64,000 bases of DNA, taken from contig NZ_JACOPW010000004.1 in assembly GCF_015461845.1 (NCBI RefSeq), forward strand, positions 62,001 through 126,000. The letters are read 5' to 3'. The notes under the pieces are model-generated. The model did not search any database and was not told where the DNA came from. It was given only the letters and a program-made list of their open reading frames with translations. Both the position numbers and the translations under genes were made by a program. This DNA comes from Pseudomonas mucoides (lineage in GTDB: Bacteria; Pseudomonadota; Gammaproteobacteria; Pseudomonadales; Pseudomonadaceae). Shown in pieces: positions 39,383 to 48,476 of the stretch (positions within the stretch are counted from its first letter, which is position 1; each line of letters opens with the position of its first letter).

Positions 39383-42300
39383 ATGCAAGAGCAAGCGTCC
39401 CTGAGTATCACTGAACCCTCGATTGCAAAAAGTGCGTCGATTGCCAGCATCGGCAAAAGCTGGGGCAAGGTTGGCCCCACCGGTGGCGCCTCATTCGAGT
39501 TGCCGCTGGCGCTTTCGCCGGGACGCGGTTGGGACCCGCAACTTTCCCTGAGCTATAGCAGCCAATCAGGAAACGGACCGTTCGGTGTCGGTTGGCATTT
39601 GAACCTCAGCGCCATTACCCGTCAGGCCAGCAAAGGCGTGCCGCACTACACCGATGATGATGTGTTCCTCAGTGCCTCGGGCGAGAAGTTGATCGCCGAA
39701 CGCGACGCTGACGGCAAGATCAAGTCCCGGGACGCATCTGAATACCGTGGTTTGTCCATCGGGGCCCATCGGGTGGTGCAATATCGACCCCGAGTCGAAA
39801 CCACGTTTGATGTCATCGAATTCTGGTGCTCCGAGGTCAACCCCCAGGGTTTCTGGCTGGTGCATGGGGCCGATGGCAGCCTGCACCTGTTTGGCAAGGT
39901 CGACACCGCGCGCAAGGCAGACCCGCAACAACCGGATCGGGTGGTTGCCTGGCTGTTGCAGGAAAGCATGAACACCCGCGGCGAGCACATCTGCTACGAG
40001 TACAAGGTGGAGGACCCTGCCGACGAGCCCGCCCCGCAAGACTACCGGGCTCAACGCTATGTGCATCGAGTGTTGTATGGCAACTTTGAGGCAAGCAGCC
40101 ATTTGTATGGTTGGAACGTACTCACATCAGCGCCGCCTTCATGGCACTTCATCGCGGTATTCGATTATGGCGAGCGCACCCGATCCCTGACCGAAAAACC
40201 GGTCTACGACAGTGAAACACTCAGTCCCTGGCTAAAGCGTCCGGACCCGTTTTCGACTTATGGCCAAGGCTTTGAAGTCGGCACCCGCCGCCTTTGCCAG
40301 CAGGTGCTGATGTTTCACCGCTTTGCGGAACTGGGTGACGAGCCGGCGTTGGTCCGTCGCTTGCTGCTGGAGTATTCGGGCAACACGGGCCCCTGGTCTT
40401 ACAGCCAAATCACCGCGGCGCATTACCAGACGTACGCCGCCAGCGGCGCCGTGGAAAGCATGCCGCCGATAGAGTTCGAGTATTCAGGTGCTGAACTCAA
40501 TACTCAGCCCGCCGTGTTTTTCCCGTTCGACCACATGCCGGGTATCGAGGACGGCCAGCACTATCAATGCGTCGACCTGTTCGGTGAGGGACTGCCGGGT
40601 TTCCTGTGTCGCTACGACCAATGCTGGTACTACCGCGAACCCTTGCGTGACCGCACCGGTGGCGATTGCATCACCTACGGCCCATGGACTGCGCTCGACG
40701 ACATCCCTATCGCCGACCGCAGCAAGCAAACCCATCAAGCCCTGATGGACCTGACCGGAGACGGTCGCCTGGACTGGGTCATCGCCCAACCTGGCGTGGC
40801 GGGTTTCCATGCCTTGAACCCGGATCGGAGCTGGTCAGGGTTTATTCCGTTCAAAGTGTTCCCGCCGGAGTTTTTCAACGCCCTGTCGCAGTTGGGTGAC
40901 GTGCGGGGCGATGGCCTCAGCTCGCTGGCACTGATCGGCCCCAACTCCGTGCGCCTGTACGCCAGCCGGCGCGAGGAAGGTTTTGCCAAAGGCGAAGACG
41001 TCGCTCACACGCCGGATGATGACCGTCTGCCATTGATCAGCAACTCACGCAGCGAACTGGTGTTTATGGGCAACCTGCTGGGCAGCGACACCACCGAGTT
41101 GTGCCGCATCCGCCACGACGAAATCAAATGCTGGCCGAACCTTGGGAACGGCACATTCGGCACTGGATTTGTCATCGAAGGGCCGGCGTTCGATTACGCG
41201 ACCTTCGACGCGGCGCGTGTGCGCATCGCCGATCTGAACGGCTCGGGCGCCCCGGCGCTGATCTATCTGAATTCCGACGGGTTCGACATTTATCTCAACC
41301 GGGGCGGCAATGGTTTTGAACTGACCCCCATTGGCGTTTCCTGGCCCGAAGGCGTGCGCTACGACAACCTGTGCCAAGTGACGCTCGCCGACCTGCAAGG
41401 CCTGGGATGCGCCAGCCTGATCCTGACCGTTCCCCACATGACCCCCCGGCACTGGCGCTATGACTTCGTTGGCACCAAGCCCTATCTGATGATCGCCAGC
41501 AATAACAACATGGGGTGCAGTACCGAGGTGGTGTATCGCAGTTCGGCGCAAGAATGGCTGGACGAAAAAACCACGACCCATTTCACCTGTCACCTGCCCT
41601 TCCCCATTCAAGTGGTGAGCCAACAAAGCCAGCTCGATGAAATCACCGGCAATCGGCTGAATCAGTTTTTCCGCTACTTTCAGGGTTACTACGACGACCG
41701 GGATCGCGAATTTCGTGGTTTCGGGCGGCTGCACCAGACCGACAGCGAAATCGGCTCGGACGAAGACGAAAGCTTTACCGCGCCGGCGTTGGTCTGCACC
41801 TGGTCTCATACCGGCCAACAGATCGACATGCCTGACGAGGGTTACTTCAACGGTGACGATAAGGCGCACCCGCTGGGCGACACGTTGTTTTGTCGTTATC
41901 ACCCGGACGACGAGTGTGAAGAACTCATTACGCCTGACGATGAAGCCACTCTGCACGGAATCGCCCGCGCACTCGCCGGCACTGTGCTGCGCGTGGAAAC
42001 CTACGCGGCAAATGACCCGACCACCCCGTTCCTGGTCGAACAGTCCCGCTACATCGTGCGCGAAGTGCGTGAGCGCGGTCAGCACGATCCTGCCCCTGTG
42101 TTAATGGTGTCGCAGCTCGAAAGCATCAGCTACCGCTATGAGCGCTTCATCAATGACCCGCTGTGCCAGCATGTCGTCAACCTGGGTCGGGATGCGTTCG
42201 GGCTGACGACCCACAGCATCACGGTCAGTTATGCCCGGCGCCTGACTGAGCTTGATGAGCCACCCTTTTCCGATGTGGATGAACGGAAATGGTGGAGCGA

Positions 42301-43876
42301 CGCCCATGACCCGGCTCAACAGTCCTACTACCTGGCCGAAACCCGCGCTGCGTTTATTCATTTGGTCGATCTGCAAGGCTGGAGGCTCGGCCTGCCCTAT
42401 CAGCAACGCGGCAATGCACTGGTCTTGCCCAAGGGCCAGGCACCGACGGGGCTGAACCCCGAAGCCATTGACTATGAACAGTTTATGGACTCGTTCAAAT
42501 CAGTCGAATGGGAAGCTCAGCGGGAGCTGACCTCACAAACGGTGCAACGCTACCTCGAAACCCAAGACCGCACGGTAATGCCGGACGGCACGGCCAGCTT
42601 CGAAGCGCTGGCAGGCCCGCTGGAAATGGCGCAATTGAACAAGACGGCGCTGGATGTCTACAGCGACGTGAGCCCTCCGATCGACATCCGGGCTGAACTG
42701 ACGAAGATTGGTTATTTGCCTATGCTGCTGATTCTCGGGACGGACAAAGAGGCCGATGAGGAAGAAGACCAGCAGAGAAATCTTTGGTCCAGCCAATACA
42801 ACTTTGCCCAGCATGCAGGCCTCGAACGCTTCTACAGGGTGACTCAATACAACGAAACCCCGAGCCATGGCGTAACCAAAGCGACCAGCGACGATTACGC
42901 TTTCGCCACCCTCAGCGTCGAACAACCGGATGGCTGTATCACCCTCTTCAAGTACGACTATCACTCACTGCAACCGCTGCGCATCATTGATGCCAATGAA
43001 AACGTTGAAGAAGCCCTTTACGATCCGTCCGGCCCGCACACCATCACCTATTACGGAACGGAAAACGGCGAGCCCGCCGGCTTCCTGCCCATTGCCGACT
43101 ACACCCGCCCCGAAGATTCCAGCCCCGCAACGGCAATCGAATTTCCCAGGGACGCGCTGCAAAATGCCGCCAGTACCTTTCGCAAGGACCTGTTCAGCTG
43201 GATGGGCACGCTCCCTGACACCGTGAGGCAGACACCCGACTGGCTCACTGAGTGGATCCTGCAAGGCTACGTGCTGCCCGACCTTCACATTCGCGCCAGT
43301 GCCCGACGGCGCCTGGCCAGGCGCACGTCACGGACGCCGGCAGAACAGGCATTGTGGGACTTGCTGCAATCCATCGTTCGGGTACCGGTGCACAGCGTGG
43401 TGCTGAGTGCCGATCGCGATTACTACGACGAACAGGCGTCGCAAATCCACGTCAACCTGAACTACGTCGACGGTTTCGGACGGTCCTTGCAAACCCAGCA
43501 ACGCGTCGAGCCAGGCGAGGCCTATGTGGTGGAAAACGGCGAATTGGTGATCGAAAACGGCCAGCCGAAGGAGGCGCACGCCGAGCAACGCTGGCGCATC
43601 AGCGAACGCGTGGAATACAACAACAAGGGGTTGGCGGTACGCACCTATCGCCCCTATTTCGCTAATGCTTATGGCTACATCCATGACCACTCTTTCAGGA
43701 ATTTCGGCTATCACGATAAAAGTTACTACGACGTCCTGGGTCGCCTGATCAAAATCATCAACGCCAAGGCGGATACTGCGCTGGAAATCATCACCCCCTG
43801 GTACACCGCCAAGCTGGATTACAATGACACCTTTGTCCCGCCGGACTCGCAAGAGTCCAAGGCAGGCAAGCGATGA
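39383..43876 (+). CDS. Tc toxin B component (TcaC/TcdB-like, SpvB domain)
   Basis: This 1497-residue protein forms most of the hollow beta cocoon that encloses the toxic C-terminus of the C component and docks it onto the A pore. The N-terminus is an SpvB domain (SIASIGKSWGKVGPTGGASFELPLALSPGRGW, GNGPFGVGWHLNLSAITRQ). FG-GAP/VCBS-like propeller repeats follow (LMDLTGDGRLDWVIAQPG, QLGDVRGDGLSSLALIG, RIADLNGSGAPALIYLNSDG), then TcdB mid domains (FQGYYDDRDREFRGFGRLHQ). The length equals TcaC/TcdB (about 1480). Its last codons overlap the C-component start by ATGA, so the two are co-translated. Confidence 0.93.
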   Translation: MQEQASLSITEPSIAKSASIASIGKSWGKVGPTGGASFELPLALSPGRGWDPQLSLSYSSQSGNGPFGVGWHLNLSAITRQASKGVPHYTDDDVFLSASGEKLIAERDADGKIKSRDASEYRGLSIGAHRVVQYRPRVETTFDVIEFWCSEVNPQGFWLVHGADGSLHLFGKVDTARKADPQQPDRVVAWLLQESMNTRGEHICYEYKVEDPADEPAPQDYRAQRYVHRVLYGNFEASSHLYGWNVLTSAPPSWHFIAVFDYGERTRSLTEKPVYDSETLSPWLKRPDPFSTYGQGFEVGTRRLCQQVLMFHRFAELGDEPALVRRLLLEYSGNTGPWSYSQITAAHYQTYAASGAVESMPPIEFEYSGAELNTQPAVFFPFDHMPGIEDGQHYQCVDLFGEGLPGFLCRYDQCWYYREPLRDRTGGDCITYGPWTALDDIPIADRSKQTHQALMDLTGDGRLDWVIAQPGVAGFHALNPDRSWSGFIPFKVFPPEFFNALSQLGDVRGDGLSSLALIGPNSVRLYASRREEGFAKGEDVAHTPDDDRLPLISNSRSELVFMGNLLGSDTTELCRIRHDEIKCWPNLGNGTFGTGFVIEGPAFDYATFDAARVRIADLNGSGAPALIYLNSDGFDIYLNRGGNGFELTPIGVSWPEGVRYDNLCQVTLADLQGLGCASLILTVPHMTPRHWRYDFVGTKPYLMIASNNNMGCSTEVVYRSSAQEWLDEKTTTHFTCHLPFPIQVVSQQSQLDEITGNRLNQFFRYFQGYYDDRDREFRGFGRLHQTDSEIGSDEDESFTAPALVCTWSHTGQQIDMPDEGYFNGDDKAHPLGDTLFCRYHPDDECEELITPDDEATLHGIARALAGTVLRVETYAANDPTTPFLVEQSRYIVREVRERGQHDPAPVLMVSQLESISYRYERFINDPLCQHVVNLGRDAFGLTTHSITVSYARRLTELDEPPFSDVDERKWWSDAHDPAQQSYYLAETRAAFIHLVDLQGWRLGLPYQQRGNALVLPKGQAPTGLNPEAIDYEQFMDSFKSVEWEAQRELTSQTVQRYLETQDRTVMPDGTASFEALAGPLEMAQLNKTALDVYSDVSPPIDIRAELTKIGYLPMLLILGTDKEADEEEDQQRNLWSSQYNFAQHAGLERFYRVTQYNETPSHGVTKATSDDYAFATLSVEQPDGCITLFKYDYHSLQPLRIIDANENVEEALYDPSGPHTITYYGTENGEPAGFLPIADYTRPEDSSPATAIEFPRDALQNAASTFRKDLFSWMGTLPDTVRQTPDWLTEWILQGYVLPDLHIRASARRRLARRTSRTPAEQALWDLLQSIVRVPVHSVVLSADRDYYDEQASQIHVNLNYVDGFGRSLQTQQRVEPGEAYVVENGELVIENGQPKEAHAEQRWRISERVEYNNKGLAVRTYRPYFANAYGYIHDHSFRNFGYHDKSYYDVLGRLIKIINAKADTALEIITPWYTAKLDYNDTFVPPDSQESKAGKR

Positions 43877-46596
43877 GAAGCACGGTCGACTGGAAAACAC
43901 CGTGGGTGAAGGCCATTGATGGGCGGCGCCTGACCGTGCGCCAGATGGCCTACTTGCGCTCTGTACCGGGCGGCCCCGTGGAAACCCACATCACCCGGCA
44001 ACGCTTTGATACGCTCGGGCGGCCGGTGGAACAACGGGACGCGCGGCTGGCCAACGCCCCCAGGCCCAACCTGTCGACGATTTACGACCTTGCCGGGCAC
44101 CCGGTAAACGTTGACAGCGTCGACGCCGGCAGGCGCACAAATCTGAAAGGGCTGGCCGGTGAAACCCTCCAGAGCTGGGATGGACGCGGCAATCATTGGC
44201 GCAGTACTTACGACAACCAATTGCGCATGCTCACACTTGAAGAGAGCGGACACGACGTCGTTGATACTGCCACCTACGCCTCTGCACTGGCTGACCCGAA
44301 CCACAATCTTCGCGGCCAGATGATCCGACAAACCGACCCCAGCGGCACACTCGAATTCAGCAGCTTCAGCCTCAAGGGCCAGCCGTTGCGCGACAGCCGA
44401 ACCGTCACCGAGGCCGGTACTTTCGCCAGCAGCCGGACCTACAACCCGCACGGCGCGTTGCTGACCCAGACCGATGCCTTTCAGCATCAGCAACGGATGC
44501 GATACGACATCGCCGGTCAACTGCAACAGGTTCACCTGCTGCTTGAACCCACGGGCACCTGGCAGGCTGTACTTGAAGCGGCCCGGTATAACGCGGCCGG
44601 TCAGATCATTGAGCAACGTGCCGGCAACAACGTACTCAGCCGCTGGCTATACGACGAGGCCGATGCTCGTCTTACGACCTCCACCGCCGGCGTGCCCGGG
44701 CAGGATCTGCTCCAGCACTTTGAGTACGTTTACGACCGGGTCGGTAACGTCCTGCGCATCGACGACCTGACCTTCAAACCGGTGCACTTCGCCAATCAGC
44801 GCATCGATGGCCGCCGCGAATTCACCTACAACTCGCTGTACCTACTGACCAGTGCCACCGGTCATGACGCCACCCCTGGCTCAGACTTGCCTGGCCGACT
44901 GTTGCCGAGTGATCCCAAAAATCATCTCAATTACAAACAAACCTACGCCTACGACCCCGGTGGTAACCTGATCAAGTTGATCCATGAGCGTGCGGTGGGC
45001 GGCTATACCCACCAGATGTCCATCGACCCGAACAGCAACCGTGGCGTGCCCCTTCAAGAAGGGAATCCCGCCCCTGATTTCGACAGCTTGTTTGACCGCC
45101 ATGGCAACCTCCAGGCTTCTGGCCCGGGACGGCCCCTGTACTGGAACAACCGCAATCAGTTGGCATCGGCGACGCTGGTTCACCGTGACAACGACCTCAA
45201 CGATGAGGAAACGTATCGCTACAGCCAGGGCGCGCGCGTTTTCAAACGCCACGAAACCCATACGTCATCGACCACGCACTTCCACCAGGTGATCTACTTG
45301 CCGGGGCTGGAAATCCGCACCCGCGACAACGGCGAAGAACTACACGTCATTGCAGTACCCGGTGGGCGAAGCAGTGTTCGTTGCCTGCATTGGGTCAGCA
45401 AAAAACCCGATGGTATCGATCAAGATCAGTTGCGCTACAGCCTCGACGATCACTTGGGCTCTAGCCTCATGGAGCTTGATCAAACCGCCCGACTGGTCAG
45501 CTACGAAGGTTACTACCCCTTCGGCGGTACGGCGTGGTTGATGGCGGATTCAGCACTTGAGGTCAGCTACAAGACCCTCCGGTATTCGGGTAAGGAGATG
45601 GATGTCAGCGGATTTTATTACTACGGGGTGCGGTATTACGCGCCATGGCTGCAGAGGTGGATCAATCCGGATCCATTGGGGACCGTGGATGGATTGAATC
45701 TGTACCAGATGGTGGGAAATAACCCGATTAATTTTGTTGATAACCAAGGTGGGGTTAGAACAGCATCTCAACAAGTTTCAATACCGATGACCCCCCTGTC
45801 ATCATCACCCACGCAGTCGATTGCAGGTAGTACGACAACACTCTCTGGACTTACTCCATTAGTAAACGATCCCGCCAACAATCCCCCCGGCCAAATGCCG
45901 CCTGAACCTGAGGAGTCATGGAGCGAAAAGGGCAAACGCTTTGCTTTAGCGGCCGTTAACTCTAGAGTCGGGTTGGCCTTGCTTCCGGTCGGGACTTCGA
46001 GTCCTGCAAACGCAGCGATTGTTGCAACCATTTTCACTGCTGCCACCCAGTTCATTTTACAAGCGACCGTGTTCAATCCGGGTTGGTCCCCTCCTGGCAC
46101 GTGGGACCCAACGGGGGATGGCTCATTACCTTCTAAAGACGTGACACAGGAAGCCAACCGTCAATTTGGCTTGATAAGCACCGGAATGACCGTTGCCGGC
46201 GCGACGGTCGGAGCAGTGCTTGGGCCGGTAGTCGGCGGCTATGTTGACGAGCTCAGAGGGGCCAAGGAAAAAGCTGAAAAAAAAGCAAAGGCCGGTGAGA
46301 TGAGTAGCACTATTAAAAGGCTGATTGCCGAGCAAAGTTTGCTGGACGAAGTGACCCCTAAAGCGCAAACCTCACTCCGCGATCAGGTACTGGAGGTCGA
46401 AAGCTTGACAGGCATTACGTGGAACACAATGGAAATGCTCGAAAAAATTACCCAACTCAGGCCTTCCAACCTCAGCGAGAGCATCGACTCCTCGCGCCGA
46501 AGCTCTATCTCATCGCAAAGTTCCGCAGGCGTCATCCATAGGGGGGCTACAAGCCGGAAACCAGTGCATCCAGTAAAGCATACGCGCAGAATGTAA
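43873..46596 (+). CDS. Tc toxin C component (TccC-like RHS protein) with unrecognised effector C-terminus
   Basis: This 907-residue RHS-repeat protein completes the BC cocoon. Residues 1-625 are the conserved TccC core: RHS/YD repeats (TYDNQLRML, RYDIAGQLQQVHL, FEYVYDRVGNVLRIDDLT), ending in the RHS-core signature YYGVRYYAPWLQRWINPDP-LGTVDGLNLYQM-NNPINFVDNQGG. From about 628 it diverges: a Pro/Ser/Thr-rich linker, a hydrophobic segment (AIVATIFTAATQFILQA), a Gly-rich segment (GMTVAGATVGAVLGPVVGGYV), a charged helical region and a Ser/Arg-rich basic tail. No ADP-ribosyltransferase, deamidase or protease motif was seen. Base composition becomes AT-richer at the switch near 45,750, as expected of an exchanged cassette. 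Confidence 0.9.
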   Translation: MRSTVDWKTPWVKAIDGRRLTVRQMAYLRSVPGGPVETHITRQRFDTLGRPVEQRDARLANAPRPNLSTIYDLAGHPVNVDSVDAGRRTNLKGLAGETLQSWDGRGNHWRSTYDNQLRMLTLEESGHDVVDTATYASALADPNHNLRGQMIRQTDPSGTLEFSSFSLKGQPLRDSRTVTEAGTFASSRTYNPHGALLTQTDAFQHQQRMRYDIAGQLQQVHLLLEPTGTWQAVLEAARYNAAGQIIEQRAGNNVLSRWLYDEADARLTTSTAGVPGQDLLQHFEYVYDRVGNVLRIDDLTFKPVHFANQRIDGRREFTYNSLYLLTSATGHDATPGSDLPGRLLPSDPKNHLNYKQTYAYDPGGNLIKLIHERAVGGYTHQMSIDPNSNRGVPLQEGNPAPDFDSLFDRHGNLQASGPGRPLYWNNRNQLASATLVHRDNDLNDEETYRYSQGARVFKRHETHTSSTTHFHQVIYLPGLEIRTRDNGEELHVIAVPGGRSSVRCLHWVSKKPDGIDQDQLRYSLDDHLGSSLMELDQTARLVSYEGYYPFGGTAWLMADSALEVSYKTLRYSGKEMDVSGFYYYGVRYYAPWLQRWINPDPLGTVDGLNLYQMVGNNPINFVDNQGGVRTASQQVSIPMTPLSSSPTQSIAGSTTTLSGLTPLVNDPANNPPGQMPPEPEESWSEKGKRFALAAVNSRVGLALLPVGTSSPANAAIVATIFTAATQFILQATVFNPGWSPPGTWDPTGDGSLPSKDVTQEANRQFGLISTGMTVAGATVGAVLGPVVGGYVDELRGAKEKAEKKAKAGEMSSTIKRLIAEQSLLDEVTPKAQTSLRDQVLEVESLTGITWNTMEMLEKITQLRPSNLSESIDSSRRSSISSQSSAGVIHRGATSRKPVHPVKHTRRM

Positions 46597-46618
46597 ATAT
46601 TTAAGAAATAGGTCATTC

Positions 46619-46651
46619 GGAGCTCCATAACCTCTGGAGTCCCTTTTTTCT
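46619..46651 (+). terminator. Probable terminator of the tcaC-tccC operon
   Basis: GGAGCTCCA and TGGAGTCC pair with one bulged base and are followed by TTTTTT, just after the tccC-like stop. Confidence 0.5.
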
Positions 46652-46709
46652 TAAGGCGGGTACGCCATGCTATGGTGCCCGCCCGACTTTCTACCTGTTT
46701 GCCCCCTGC

Positions 46710-48476
46710 ATGCTGCCGAACTCCCGTATCTTGCGTTTGACGTTGTATATTTTGTTGATCCTTGCAGGTGCCGTGTTGGCCGCCGGTTTCGCCATGCGCC
46801 ACACCGAACGCCAGGCCTTAGTTGAAGACGCCGCGCGCGCCAATCAGCAATTGGCGCTGTACGCCAATTCCCTGCACACCCTGATCGACCGCTACCGCGC
46901 CCTGCCTGCCGTGCTCGCGCTGGACCCGGAGTTGCGCGCCGCCCTCAACGGCACGGTATCGCCAGAGCAACAGGATGCACTGAATCGCAAGCTGGAAAAA
47001 ATCAACGGCGCCGCCCAGTCCTCGACCCTCGAACTGCTCGACCGCACCGGCCTCGCCGTGGCCGCCAGCAATTGGCGTTTGCCCAGCAGTTACGTCGGCC
47101 ACAATTATGGCTTTCGCCCCTACTTCAGCGAGACCCGCACCCAAGGCACCGGGCGCTTTTACGCGGTGGGCGTGACCAGTGGCATTCCGGGGTATTTCCT
47201 GTCCAGCGCAGTCACCGGCGACAACGGCGAGTTTCTCGGTGCCATGGTGGTGAAGCTCGAGTTTCCGGAACTGGAACGCGAATGGCGCCAGGGCAGCGAC
47301 ACGCTGCTGGTCAGTGACGCACGCGGGATCATCTTCATCGCCAACCAGCCGGGCTGGCGTTATCGCTTGTTGAAACCGCTGGACGACAACGATCACGCCG
47401 CGCTCAAGGCGACCCGCCAGTACGACAAGCAACCGCTGACACCGCTTGAGTTTCAATCCCTGCGCCGCTTCGACGACAACAGCGATCTGGCACGGGTGGT
47501 CGGCCCTGACGGGACGGCGGATTACCTGTGGGAATCGCTGCCACTGGCCACCGAAGGCTGGACGCTGCACCTGTTGCGTCGCCCGCAAGTCGCGTTCGAA
47601 GACAGTCGCAATGCCGCGCTGGCCGCTGCCGGGTTATGGCTGGCGTTGGTGTTTCTGTTGCTGTTCCTCAATCAACGCTGGCGCCTGGCGAAAATGCGCC
47701 AGCGCAGCCGCGAAGAGCTTGAGCAACTGGTGGAAGAACGCACCCGCGACCTGCGCACCGCTCAGGACGGGCTGGTGCAATCGGCCAAACTGGCGGCGCT
47801 CGGCCAGATGTCTGCCGCCCTCGCCCATGAAATCAATCAGCCACTGACCGCCCAACGCATGCAGCTTGCTACTCTGAGGTTGCTGCTCGATCACGGCCGG
47901 GTCGACGACGCTTACAAGGCGCTGAAACCGGTGGACGACATGCTCACACGCATGGCCGCCCTCACCGGCCACCTGAAAACCTTCGCTCGCAAAAGCCCCA
48001 GCGGCCTGCGCGAACGACTGGACCTGGCGGCGGTGGTCGACCAATCGTTGCAGTTACTCGATGCGCGACTGCGCGATGAACAAGTCAGCACGGTGCTGCA
48101 CCTGACGCGCCCGGCGTGGGTGCGGGGTGATGCGATTCGTCTGGAACAGGTGCTGATCAACCTGCTGCGCAATGCCCTCGACGCCATGCACGACAAGCCC
48201 TGCAAACGCCTGGAAATCCGCCTCGAAGCCGACGAACAATTGTGGCGCCTGACGGTCAGCGACAATGGTGGCGGCATCGCCGAAGAACACCTGCCGAACG
48301 TGTTCGATCCATTCTTCACCACCAAACCGGTGGGCGATGGCCTGGGGCTTGGGCTGGCGGTATCGTTTGCCATCGTTCACGAAGCGGGCGGACGCCTGAG
48401 TGCCGATAATCACGGCAACGGCGCGGTGTTCACCCTGACCTTGCCCATCGATCTGGAGGCGCCTGCCGCATGCTGA
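46710..48476 (+). CDS. DctB/MifS-type sensor histidine kinase
   Basis: This 588-residue membrane kinase has an N-terminal helix (about 8-28), a periplasmic double-PAS/CACHE sensor (about 40-290; YVGHNYGFRPYFSETRTQGTGRFYAVG is the DctB-type dicarboxylate-binding region), a second helix (about 300-318) and a coiled linker. The kinase core has H-box SAALAHEINQPLTA, N-box INLLRNALDAM, and G-boxes VSDNGGGI and GDGLGLGLAV. It overlaps the response regulator gene. With a KgtP-like permease downstream, it more likely senses a C5 acid such as 2-oxoglutarate (MifS) than C4 acids (DctB); this is inference. No clear ribosome site precedes the ATG. Confidence 0.9.
   Translation: MLPNSRILRLTLYILLILAGAVLAAGFAMRHTERQALVEDAARANQQLALYANSLHTLIDRYRALPAVLALDPELRAALNGTVSPEQQDALNRKLEKINGAAQSSTLELLDRTGLAVAASNWRLPSSYVGHNYGFRPYFSETRTQGTGRFYAVGVTSGIPGYFLSSAVTGDNGEFLGAMVVKLEFPELEREWRQGSDTLLVSDARGIIFIANQPGWRYRLLKPLDDNDHAALKATRQYDKQPLTPLEFQSLRRFDDNSDLARVVGPDGTADYLWESLPLATEGWTLHLLRRPQVAFEDSRNAALAAAGLWLALVFLLLFLNQRWRLAKMRQRSREELEQLVEERTRDLRTAQDGLVQSAKLAALGQMSAALAHEINQPLTAQRMQLATLRLLLDHGRVDDAYKALKPVDDMLTRMAALTGHLKTFARKSPSGLRERLDLAAVVDQSLQLLDARLRDEQVSTVLHLTRPAWVRGDAIRLEQVLINLLRNALDAMHDKPCKRLEIRLEADEQLWRLTVSDNGGGIAEEHLPNVFDPFFTTKPVGDGLGLGLAVSFAIVHEAGGRLSADNHGNGAVFTLTLPIDLEAPAAC

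Noticed and set aside
37559..39394. Long open frame antisense to the fumarase gene
   Set aside because: Same reason: it has no start signals, and the sense gene is a clear class I fumarase.
43873..46596. Housekeeping RHS/contact-dependent toxin (Rhs of type VI secretion) instead of a Tc C component
   Set aside because: It has no PAAR domain and is coupled by ATGA to a TcaC/TcdB-like gene, which fits TccC.
46597..46709. Immunity gene after the TccC effector
   Set aside because: The 113-bp gap holds only a terminator; Tc effectors target other organisms and usually lack immunity genes.
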